From NCBI GenBank assembly GCA_016926925.1, contig JAFGNQ010000005.1:1-15294 (forward strand): a DNA stretch of 15,294 nt, given 5' to 3'. The position numbers were made by a program, and so were the translations under genes. Positions within the stretch are counted from its first letter, which is position 1. Each line of letters opens with the position of its first letter. Positions 1 through 6,460 of the stretch are shown piece after piece. This DNA comes from Candidatus Aminicenantota bacterium (GTDB lineage Bacteria > Acidobacteriota > Aminicenantia > Aminicenantales > Aminicenantaceae). Below the pieces are notes generated by a model that saw only the letters and a list, made by a program, of their open reading frames with translations, searched no databases and was not told where the DNA came from.

Positions 1-605
1 AAATTGATAAAATTTTCAGAAAATTCTCTGTCCTCCAGAAATTCTCCTGGTTCGAACTCTTCGATGACTTTCTCGAAGCTGTTGGCCACTTCCATCATCT
101 TTGCGTTATCCTGTTGCTCGACCGCTTCTTGGAGAAGATAAGTCCACACATCTTTGATTTCTTCTCCCTCGCCCTGCAACAGTTGAGAATAATCGAGTTC
201 TTCCACTCTTATGTGCACGATCTTTTTATTCTCGAGGATGCTTTCAATTCCTCCATTTTTAAAGATATCCCGGGGAGGAAGACAGATGTGGGACATGAAG
301 AGCATCAACTCATCGAGAGTGACACCTCTCAGTATTTTAAATTTTTTGACCTTTCGGAAATGAAAAGTTCTTCCCAATTCCTGGTACATTTTTTCCTGAT
401 CCCAGAATGTACTTTCGACCTGGAGTGAATGAGGAGTGAAGCCGACTTCGAAAGGATTCAAAAACTCGAAAACAGATTCAACTTTTTCTTTGACGTCGGA
501 GATGGATTTTTTGAAAGCAGGGTGTTCTTGATTGTACATAGAAGCATTTTTCAACGAAACCTTCAGGCTCATGAAAAAATTGTGTAGAGCTGTTTCCTTT
601 GTCAA
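1..605 (-). CDS. HEAT-repeat-type protein, N-terminal region (3' end outside window)
   Basis: An open minus-strand frame runs off the left edge, giving about 200 residues with no stop. The codon use is coherent and the protein is acidic and helical. Near its start it reads SLKNASMYNQEHPAF, and further on LDYSQLLQGEGEEIKDVWTY. An N-terminal 'hydrophobic helix, Y-x3-HP' segment followed by this middle region resembles, from memory, the N-terminal part of large bacterial HEAT-repeat proteins of unknown function. No HEAT units are visible in the part present, so the family call is inference. No signal peptide or membrane segment is seen, so it is probably cytoplasmic. The start is uncertain: a TTG at 605 keeps the helix TALHNFFMSLKVSLKNA whole, while an ATG at 572 is shorter. 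Neither has a clear Shine-Dalgarno sequence. An in-frame stop at 627-629 limits any further extension. Confidence 0.72.
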   Translation of the reverse strand, partial: MTKETALHNFFMSLKVSLKNASMYNQEHPAFKKSISDVKEKVESVFEFLNPFEVGFTPHSLQVESTFWDQEKMYQELGRTFHFRKVKKFKILRGVTLDELMLFMSHICLPPRDIFKNGGIESILENKKIVHIRVEELDYSQLLQGEGEEIKDVWTYLLQEAVEQQDNAKMMEVANSFEKVIEEFEPGEFLEDREFSENFIN

Positions 606-621
606 CGTTTCAATCTCTATG

Positions 622-655
622 TGTGCTTAGCACAAGTAAATTTTGACATGCATGT
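622..655. promoter_or_regulatory. Two short palindromes upstream of the HEAT-type gene
   Basis: TGTGCTTAGCACA at 622-634 is a perfect inverted repeat around one central base. ACATGCATGT at 646-655 is a perfect 10-base palindrome. Both lie just upstream of the minus-strand start near 605, where a promoter or operator would be expected. No convincing -35/-10 pair was found beside them, so a regulatory role is only a guess. Confidence 0.25.
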
Positions 656-742
656 TTTGGCATCCCCCACCCGGTTGAGATGATGATTTAGTCGGGAGTC
701 CTGGTCCTTTATTGAGCACGAAGGAATCTCCGAGATGCTGTT

Positions 743-1666
743 TCATTCCATGATTCGAGAACTGACTCTATTCCCGCCGTGTTTTTTGCTTGTCTTCAGC
801 AAGTTTTCAGTTTTGCATATAAGTGAAGCGGAATTGTCACGGAGTAGGGCCACTGCCGCCCCAATTGAGACCGTCACTCCCAGAAGTTTCGCTTCGATCT
901 GGATACTGGATTGTGAAACGAGCAAGCGAAGCTTGTTTGCTACCAGATCCAGTTTGCTCTCATTGATGTTGAACACCAGAATCAAAAACCTTCCTCCCTC
1001 CCAATAGCCGATGACGTCAAAAAAGCGGATGTTGTTAGACAGGGTACGGCTGACCATTCGGAGCACCTTATCCCCGACTTCTTTTCCATGGACTTCATTG
1101 AATTTCGAAAAATGATCGATGTCAACAAGAAGGATCCCTAAGGGAAGCTTGTGTCTGTTCATTTCTTCCAACCTGAGCTTGAGTTGGATCTCCAGATATT
1201 TCCTGTTTGCCAGTTCTGTGTGCGGATCGAGGAGGTTCATTCTTTTCAACTCTTCCATTTTTTGGGGAATGATAATTTTCGGTGATGTATCATGGAAGGT
1301 CTCAACAGCACCTATGACATTTCTCTCTCTGTCAAATATAGGTAAAACATGCAGGGTGACAGGCAGGCGGAAACCTTCCTTGTGCTGAAGGTAGGCATCG
1401 TATATGCGTTCCTGCCCATCACGGAATGTTTTTTCAACAGGACAAGAGGTTTTACAAACCTTCAGGACACCTCCATCAGATTGAATTAAAATGTTTTCGA
1501 AACACTTTTTTCCAATAATTTCCGGTTTTAGAAAACCGGATGTTTCTTCAGCACCTCTATTCCACAAGAGAATCTTTTTATCCGTATCGAGAAAGATAAT
1601 GGCATCATGGAGGTGTTCGATGAGGTTTTCGAAAAATACAGTGCTTGACGTTTGTGAAGTATCCAT
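743..1666 (-). CDS. PAS-GGDEF protein with degenerate active site and intact I-site
   Basis: 307 residues. A PAS domain spans about 8-125 (DAIIFLDTDKKILLWNRGAEE, with the C-terminal IGAVETFHD strand). It carries three cysteines at 55, 71 and 75 in a KVCKTSCPVEKT setting. A short linker leads to a GGDEF domain from about 143 to 300, beginning LLDPHTELANRKYLE. The metal-site stretch VDIDHFSKFN (181-190) and the later VSIGAA are kept. The signature is EGGRF (223-227) instead of GGDEF/GGEEF, so diguanylate cyclase activity is unlikely. RFFD (214-217) lies exactly five residues before it, the spacing of the RxxD inhibitory c-di-GMP site. A c-di-GMP-binding sensor or effector is therefore more likely than a synthase (inference). 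There is no signal peptide or membrane segment. The ATG at 1666 follows an AAAGGGAA ribosome site about 11 bases upstream. The gene is divergent from the XRE-ImmA gene. Confidence 0.88.
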   Translation of the reverse strand: MDTSQTSSTVFFENLIEHLHDAIIFLDTDKKILLWNRGAEETSGFLKPEIIGKKCFENILIQSDGGVLKVCKTSCPVEKTFRDGQERIYDAYLQHKEGFRLPVTLHVLPIFDRERNVIGAVETFHDTSPKIIIPQKMEELKRMNLLDPHTELANRKYLEIQLKLRLEEMNRHKLPLGILLVDIDHFSKFNEVHGKEVGDKVLRMVSRTLSNNIRFFDVIGYWEGGRFLILVFNINESKLDLVANKLRLLVSQSSIQIEAKLLGVTVSIGAAVALLRDNSASLICKTENLLKTSKKHGGNRVSSRIME

Positions 1667-1715
1667 AAAGTCTAAATTCCCTTTAGCATCGTGCGTTTAA
1701 CAAACCCACTTTTTT

Positions 1716-1744
1716 TTTATAGCAAATGTAGATTTATAAGTCAA
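1716..1744 (-). promoter_or_regulatory. Sigma70-type promoter of the PAS-GGDEF gene
   Basis: On the minus strand, TTGACT (1744-1739) and TATAAA (1721-1716) are separated by 17 bases. This predicts a start near 1709 and a leader of about 43 bases before the ATG at 1666. The hexamers and spacing are the same as in the divergent promoter at 1777-1805. Confidence 0.6.
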
Positions 1745-1757
1745 AAATAAGTTAAGC

Positions 1758-1769
1758 CCTTGTTCAAGG
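1758..1769. promoter_or_regulatory. Palindrome between the two divergent promoters (candidate operator)
   Basis: CCTTGTTCAAGG has five-base arms around TT. It lies between the two -35 boxes (1739-1744 and 1777-1782), so one protein bound here could affect both genes. The adjacent XRE-type protein is the natural candidate, but this is position-based inference. Confidence 0.35.
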
Positions 1770-1776
1770 TGAGCGG

Positions 1777-1805
1777 TTGACTTTCTGCTAACTTGCAGTT
1801 ATAAA
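1777..1805 (+). promoter_or_regulatory. Sigma70-type promoter of the XRE-ImmA gene with internal palindrome
   Basis: TTGACT (1777-1782) and TATAAA (1800-1805) are 17 bases apart. The spacer contains TAACTTGCAGTTA (1789-1801), with perfect five-base arms around TGC; its right arm overlaps the -10 box. A repressor sitting there would block RNA polymerase, which fits autorepression by the HTH_XRE protein encoded next. A strong GGGGAG ribosome site (1822-1827) precedes the ATG at 1833. Confidence 0.6.
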
Positions 1806-1832
1806 AAGAATACTTTCAATCGGGGAGAGACA

Positions 1833-2858
1833 ATGCTAGGACGATTCGGAGCCAAACTCAGAATTCAGAGGGAAAATCTTGGACTGACTCAAGAAGATCT
1901 GGCACAGGCTGTCGGGCTCTCGAGTGAGTTTATATCGCTTTTAGAATTAGGCAAGAGACAGCCGAGTCTTGAATCTTTAAAGTCGATTGCAGCATTTTTG
2001 AAAAAAGACCCATCCTATTTTCTCGAAGAAAAAGAAATGGCGTTCGATAAACTCCTGAATCAAAAGCCATTGAATCCGAAGGTCTTGAAAGAACTCAAAA
2101 AGTTCCGAAAATACTGTGAAGATTATCTTAAACTGGAAGAAATCCTGGGGCGGCGTCTGGAACTCGCTCCGGCGTATTCTCACACACAGCCGGAAAGACT
2201 TGCGTTTGAAGAAAGATGCAGGATCGGATTGGGAGATGCTCCTATTCGAAATATATTTTCTTTAGCCGAGTGCAATGGTTTGCGTGTCTACAGGCAAGCT
2301 ATAGATGCGGAGTACAAAATAGCAGGCATATTCATATTTTTTGAGATAAAAGAGGCAGCCTTTGCTCTCATAAACAGCAGTCTATCACTCGGAGAGCAGA
2401 TCATCACCGTGGCCCATGAGTACTATCATTTTCTGCGCGATCGCTTTTCAGACCCCATCATAGATAACCCGGATGTGTTGGTGGATGATTATGTGTCCTT
2501 GTACCACCCGCGGGAAAAATTTGCACATTTGTTCGCCAAACGGTTGCTCATGCCGCCCACTAAAGTACGTGCCGTTATCGAAAAGGATTTACGATCCGGC
2601 AGGCTTAGGTACGAAGATGTGATCTATCTTAAGAGATTTTTTGGTGTCGGCACTCCTGCCATGCTTCAAACTCTGAGAGATTTGGAGTATCTGTCTTACT
2701 CCCAAGTCAAGGAATTTGAAAATCGCGATCACGGGGCTTATGAAAAAACCCTCTACGGTAAGTCCTTGGTTGATGAACAAGTCCCAAAAGGGAAAGTGAT
2801 TCCCTCGGACCGTTTTAAAAACCTTGCGGTCTTGGTTTCAAGGATGCAAACGGACTGA
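1833..2858 (+). CDS. HTH_XRE - ImmA/IrrE family metallopeptidase fusion (regulator)
   Basis: 341 residues. Residues 6-62 form a Cro/CI-type helix-turn-helix (LGLTQEDLAQAVGLSSEFIS, then LELGKRQPSLESL). A helical linker follows, then an ImmA/IrrE-type domain from about 120 to 255. The zinc motif is HEYYH (195-199; preceding residues ITVA), and the downstream helix EKFAHLFAKRLLMP (228-241) supplies the usual third acidic ligand. The remaining C-terminus, about 85 residues, has no assigned domain. Proteins of this family, such as phage-type ImmA and Deinococcus IrrE, cleave repressors or act as transcription regulators. Here the DNA-binding and protease parts are in one chain. It is cytoplasmic, with no membrane segment. 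No phage, integrase or toxin gene lies beside it, so a housekeeping stress or metabolic regulator is as likely as a mobile-element role. The start is supported by GGGGAG five bases upstream and by the promoter. Confidence 0.88.
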   Translation: MLGRFGAKLRIQRENLGLTQEDLAQAVGLSSEFISLLELGKRQPSLESLKSIAAFLKKDPSYFLEEKEMAFDKLLNQKPLNPKVLKELKKFRKYCEDYLKLEEILGRRLELAPAYSHTQPERLAFEERCRIGLGDAPIRNIFSLAECNGLRVYRQAIDAEYKIAGIFIFFEIKEAAFALINSSLSLGEQIITVAHEYYHFLRDRFSDPIIDNPDVLVDDYVSLYHPREKFAHLFAKRLLMPPTKVRAVIEKDLRSGRLRYEDVIYLKRFFGVGTPAMLQTLRDLEYLSYSQVKEFENRDHGAYEKTLYGKSLVDEQVPKGKVIPSDRFKNLAVLVSRMQTD

Positions 2859-2967
2859 TCCGGAAGCCAAAAAAGCTGCAATTGAATTGTCCTTCACACG
2901 GTTTTTCCTTCCCTGCCTGCAGTTCCTCCCGTTTCTTTCAGGTTATGGTCCTGGAAGGATACATTCT
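2859..2967. other. Non-coding stretch after the XRE-ImmA gene, nothing clear
   Basis: First part of the roughly 400-base gap before the histidine kinase gene. It contains pyrimidine-rich runs and one weak hairpin (CAGG at 2939-2942 with CCTG at 2950-2953). There is no credible terminator for the preceding gene, no supported reading frame and no confident promoter for the RNA candidate that follows. Confidence 0.5.
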
Positions 2968-3184
2968 GTGGCTTTGAGACTGATTTAGCCACCCTGTTAC
3001 TTAAACCTGGACGAGTTACGAGTCGAGGTTGCCGTAGCGGCGAGGATGCAGCCCATGAATCTCACGTGCACTACCGCGAGTGGGCTGTGCCGAAGCCGAT
3101 GCGGTAAGATCGGCTCGCCCGGAAGGGTAAAAATGGCGGTTATGTAAATGAAAGCTCTTTGGAATAAAAGTGCCGCCATTTTTT
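2968..3184 (+). ncRNA. Candidate structured non-coding RNA, family not recognised
   Basis: A run of hairpins more GC-rich than its surroundings. Visible stems are: GTGGCT/AGCCAC (2968-2973 with 2987-2992); AACCT/AGGTT (3004-3008 with 3026-3030) with an inner GAC/GTC; GCCG-TAG-CGGC (3031-3041); AGCCCA/TGGGCT (3050-3055 with 3081-3086) with an inner imperfect CTCaCG/CGcGAG; AGCCGAT/ATCGGCT (3094-3100 with 3109-3115) around the loop GCGGTAAG; and CCC-GGAA-GGG (3118-3127). The series ends in a stem and T-run. The plus strand is chosen because the T-run lies on that side. The kinase gene has its own promoter after this element, so it looks like a stand-alone RNA and not a leader switch for that gene. 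A structured repeat unit is the main alternative. The true 5' end is unknown. Confidence 0.5.
3131..3184 (+). terminator. Terminator-like stem with T-run closing the RNA candidate
   Basis: AAATGGCGG (3131-3139) pairs with CCGCCATTT (3173-3181), and T6 covers 3179-3184. The intervening 33 bases are long for a simple terminator loop. TTAT (3140-3143) and ATAA (3164-3167) can extend the stem past a five-base bulge. Confidence 0.55.
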
Positions 3185-3202
3185 ATGGATAATTCGGGCT
3201 AA

Positions 3203-3232
3203 TTGACAAGATAAAAAACAAAAGAGTATATT
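3203..3232 (+). promoter_or_regulatory. Promoter of the histidine kinase-response regulator pair
   Basis: A consensus TTGACA (3203-3208) is followed after 18 bases by TATATT (3227-3232). A strong GGGGAG ribosome site at 3246-3251 stands eight bases before the ATG at 3260. The promoter begins just after the upstream terminator-like stem, so the two transcripts appear separate. Confidence 0.6.
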
Positions 3233-3259
3233 TGATTTAGGCAAAGGGGAGTATTTATC

Positions 3260-5626
3260 ATGAAACGGGGTGCTTTTATCGCCTATCTGTCAGGCGGAAT
3301 CATTATCGCCTCTATCAGCCTATATGGATTTACCCGTTTGCATCAGCGGCCCGGTTTGCCTTTGGAATGGGGGAGGCCGGGAATACGGCAACTCGACGGC
3401 ATAAAAATTACCTCTGATAAGGATGTCGAATTTGTCCTGAGTCAGAGAAACATTGGCGATAAAGTCCGTATTGTGTACGAGGATAGGGGATCCAAGAGTG
3501 AGACCGATATTTCCCTTATCTCGTTCTACTCTCAAACTCCATTTCCTACAATCTATCTGGTGATCGGTATTATTTGTCTTCTAATCGGCGCTGTTGTCTT
3601 CGTCCTCAGACCTGAAGAAATAAGCGCTCGGGTATTCTATTTGGCAATTCTAGCTTTTTCCTCGGCCACGATCATCAGCCATGGGTTTTTCTATCATCGA
3701 GAAGACTGGATTTCCTTTCTTCCTGGAATTTTATTCTATGCGCTCTACCCGCTGGCGCCGGCTTTGCTGCTGCACTTTATACTTTTGTTGTTCCGGTCCG
3801 ACAAAGCCAAAAAAATGATCATTATTTATCTTCCGGCGATATTTATTTCCTGTGCGCTTATCAGTTTGTTTCTGTACGCTACGCTGAAATCATCCATTAT
3901 CCATTTCAGGTACTACCAGGCCTTTTATTTGATTTTTCGCTACTACATCGTGATCTATGTCCTAGCCTCAATCGTCTCGCTCGTCTTGAGTTATCGGAAA
4001 ATGACTTTGATGGAGGAAAAAGCACAAGTCAAATGGATTTTTTTCGGGATTCTTATCGGGCTTGGCCCCTTCATCGTCCTGTATCAGCTGCCTCAATTGT
4101 TTCGACTTTCGCCTCTGATTTCCGAGGAATTTTCGAGTGTTTTTTTTATTTTTCTGCCTCTCGCATTTGCCTTTTCCATTGTTCGCTTCAGGCTTATGGA
4201 TATCGAACTCATAATTAACCGCAGTTTGGTTTACTCCTTGTTGACGATTTTCACAGTGAGTGTGTATCTTTTTTCAGTGCGTATTCTGCAGGAACTCATC
4301 TCGAGCTTGTTTACCATTCGAGAAGCGGTGGTTGCGGCAATCGCAGCTCTGGCGGCTGCCGCAGCATTCCATCCGACAAGGCACCGGATCCAGCAATTTG
4401 TCGATAAATCCTTTTTTCGGATTGCTTATGACTACCGCGAGAGCATCAGAAGTTTCAACGAGAATGCCCACAAGATAGCCGATACCTCCCATCTGGTTGA
4501 TTACTTTCAAGTTAAGCTCTCCAAAACAATACCAGTGGAGCACATCGGGATACTTGTTCTTGTTGAAAGGACAAATGTAAAAAATGTCCTGATACAAAGA
4601 AATGAAGAAAAAAATCTCGAATTATTGGCATTTTCCGTTCCTGGTATCACTGCATTGCTGGCCAGAAAAAAAGCTTTGCAGACTGAGATGGGAGCGGATT
4701 TTTCCCGGGATAGTATGCTTGAAAAAATGGGATTGGAAATCGTGCTGCCCATTCCATTCAGTGCAATGACACTCTCGGGTTGTGTTGCTCTTGGCAAAAA
4801 GATGTCAGGGGCTAGGTTCAGCCGTGATGACTTGGACCTCCTTATGGGATTTGCGGAAAACCTCGCTGTAAATCTTGAAAGAATCACGCTTCATGAAGCA
4901 GTCATTCTCGAGCGAGCGGAAAAAGAAAAGCTGGATGAACTCAACAGACTGAAAACAGAGTTCATCACAACTGTTTCTCATGAGCTCAGAACCCCCATGA
5001 GTTCGTTGCTCGGACTTTCAGAATTGCTTCAGGAAGGGAAGATTAAAGATAAGGCTTTACGAGGAAAAATGTTGAGTGCGATAGCTGAGGAATGCAGCCG
5101 TCTCACACGATTTCTTCATAACATTCTCGATATAGGGAAGATCGAGCAGGATGTCAAGACCTACAATATGACAATACTGGAAGTTCAATGCGCAATCGAA
5201 GAGACACTTCATCTATTTCATGGTCAGCTGGAAAGTGAGGGTTTTCGGCTTCATAAAGAGCTTCCGCCAACCCCAGTATTTATCCGGATGGACAGAGATT
5301 CCGTTAAACAGGCTTTGACTAACATTCTGGACAATGCTATAAAATATTCACATGACAAGAGGGATATTACGATACGGCTTGTGGAAGAGAATAAAAAAAT
5401 TGCCATTCAAATTCGTGACAAAGGCATCGGTATCGCTTCATCGGATCAAAAAAAAATATTCGAGAATTTCTTCCGCACCAAGGCGGCCATCGCACACTGT
5501 CCTAGAGGTGTTGGATTGGGATTGAAAGTTGTCGGACACATCATGGCCGCACACAGAGGGCAGGTCACTGTGAAAAGCCGGCCTGGTGAGGGCAGTACTT
5601 TTACACTCAATTTTCCGAAACCATGA
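3260..5626 (+). CDS. Membrane sensor histidine kinase (PDZ-like N-terminus, multi-TM, GAF, HisKA, HATPase)
   Basis: 788 residues. A first membrane helix (about 6-24) is followed by a non-cytoplasmic segment (about 38-88: GIRQLDGIKI, later GDKVRIVYEDRG) that resembles a PDZ fold. About nine further hydrophobic spans lie between residues 97 and 372. A GAF-like domain spans about 405-545, then a short coiled linker. The H-box is TTVSHELRTPMS with phospho-acceptor His574. The ATPase domain has the N-box NILDNAIKYS (688-697), G1 DKGIGI (720-725), F-box FENFFRT (734-740) and G2 GVGLGL (750-755), so kinase activity looks intact. It should phosphorylate the regulator encoded next, with which its stop overlaps as ATGA. 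The many membrane spans and PDZ-like segment suggest that a membrane or envelope state is sensed, but the ligand cannot be read from sequence. Confidence 0.92.
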   Translation: MKRGAFIAYLSGGIIIASISLYGFTRLHQRPGLPLEWGRPGIRQLDGIKITSDKDVEFVLSQRNIGDKVRIVYEDRGSKSETDISLISFYSQTPFPTIYLVIGIICLLIGAVVFVLRPEEISARVFYLAILAFSSATIISHGFFYHREDWISFLPGILFYALYPLAPALLLHFILLLFRSDKAKKMIIIYLPAIFISCALISLFLYATLKSSIIHFRYYQAFYLIFRYYIVIYVLASIVSLVLSYRKMTLMEEKAQVKWIFFGILIGLGPFIVLYQLPQLFRLSPLISEEFSSVFFIFLPLAFAFSIVRFRLMDIELIINRSLVYSLLTIFTVSVYLFSVRILQELISSLFTIREAVVAAIAALAAAAAFHPTRHRIQQFVDKSFFRIAYDYRESIRSFNENAHKIADTSHLVDYFQVKLSKTIPVEHIGILVLVERTNVKNVLIQRNEEKNLELLAFSVPGITALLARKKALQTEMGADFSRDSMLEKMGLEIVLPIPFSAMTLSGCVALGKKMSGARFSRDDLDLLMGFAENLAVNLERITLHEAVILERAEKEKLDELNRLKTEFITTVSHELRTPMSSLLGLSELLQEGKIKDKALRGKMLSAIAEECSRLTRFLHNILDIGKIEQDVKTYNMTILEVQCAIEETLHLFHGQLESEGFRLHKELPPTPVFIRMDRDSVKQALTNILDNAIKYSHDKRDITIRLVEENKKIAIQIRDKGIGIASSDQKKIFENFFRTKAAIAHCPRGVGLGLKVVGHIMAAHRGQVTVKSRPGEGSTFTLNFPKP

Positions 5627-6318
5627 CAAAAATACTGGTTATCGAAGATGACAAGACACTCTGCGAGACTTTGTTGATTGCCTTGGAATCCGAGAATTTT
5701 GAAGTCCTGACAGTCTCGGACGGATTGTCGGGATTTCGAACCGCATGCAAGGAAAATTTCGATCTGATCGTGCTCGACCTTATCCTGCCTGCTATGAATG
5801 GTTTCGAAGTTTGTAAAAAATTTCGGGAGAAGGGCTTTACAACGCCCATCATTTTTCTAACCGGGGAGAAAAAGGAAGAGATCGATAAAGTGCTGGGATT
5901 AGAACTGGGTGGAGACGATTATCTTTTAAAGCCTTTTGGTACACGAGAGCTTATCGCCAGAATCAGAGCCGTGCTCAGGCGTTCGTCGCCTGTTAAAGAA
6001 GAGCTCGAAGAATGTACTTTCGGAGACGTGAGGATCAACTTTAGGAAACAGATAGCCGTGAAGGGTGAAAACACGATTTCTTTAACTGCAAAGGAATTTG
6101 CTTTGCTCAAATTTCTGGTCGCTCATGAGGAAGAGGTGTTGACCAGGGAAGCAATACTTAACGAAGTCTGGGGATATGAGACGTATCCCACAACGAGGAC
6201 TGTCGATACATTTATCCATAATTTGAGGCATAAAATCGAAGACGACCCCTCACGGCCTAACCATATCATCACTGTTCCCTGGTCGGGCTATAAGTTCAAA
6301 AGAAGCCTCAAGCTTTAG
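5623..6318 (+). CDS. OmpR/PhoB-type response regulator
   Basis: 231 residues. The receiver domain (about 2-118) has the acidic pair at Asp9/Asp10, phospho-acceptor Asp52 (IVLDLILP), Thr80 and Lys103 (LLKPF), a full active-site set. A winged-helix DNA-binding domain follows at about 130-229: LTAKEFALLKFL, REAILNEVWG, then TRTVDTFIHNLRHKIE and the wing GYKFKR. All are typical of the OmpR/PhoB subfamily. The start codon overlaps the kinase stop (ATGA) and has no Shine-Dalgarno sequence of its own, so translation is probably coupled. The two genes form a complete two-component system; target genes are not evident. No strong terminator is visible in the 142 bases before the convergent dipeptidase gene. 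Confidence 0.95.
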   Translation: MTKILVIEDDKTLCETLLIALESENFEVLTVSDGLSGFRTACKENFDLIVLDLILPAMNGFEVCKKFREKGFTTPIIFLTGEKKEEIDKVLGLELGGDDYLLKPFGTRELIARIRAVLRRSSPVKEELEECTFGDVRINFRKQIAVKGENTISLTAKEFALLKFLVAHEEEVLTREAILNEVWGYETYPTTRTVDTFIHNLRHKIEDDPSRPNHIITVPWSGYKFKRSLKL

Positions 6319-6460
6319 TCAGAACCTCGGTTTTTAGAAATCCTTTCAAAGCCAGATTCGTTTTTTTTAAACTCCGACTGTTTTTAGGGAAAAATGAGTA
6401 GAACCCTCATCCTGCAAGTGAGATCGATCTGTTTCCGCGAAGAATCCGAGTGCGTTGAAA

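Noticed and set aside
114..428. Plus-strand 104-residue frame
   Set aside because: It is antisense to the better-supported minus-strand frame, and has no ribosome site or recognisable domain.
3091..3130. RNase P RNA fragment, suggested by a GCGGTAAG loop on a GC stem
   Set aside because: Other invariant parts of RNase P RNA (the GAGGAAAGTC and ACAGAAA regions) are absent and the element is too short.
2997..3179. 60-residue minus-strand reading frame inside the hairpin-rich gap
   Set aside because: It lies wholly across strong inverted repeats, has no recognisable domain, and its composition (TATSTRNSS) looks like translated structured DNA. An RNA or repeat explains the region better.
2968..3260. 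Riboswitch controlling the histidine kinase gene
   Set aside because: A T-run terminator-like stem and then a good separate promoter (3203-3232) lie between the element and the kinase start, so the element is probably not in the kinase mRNA leader. A weak read-through leader is not fully excluded.
6319..6460. Bidirectional terminator between the response regulator and pepD
   Set aside because: T-runs occur, but the only stems (such as ATGAG/CTCAT) are short and not adjacent to them.
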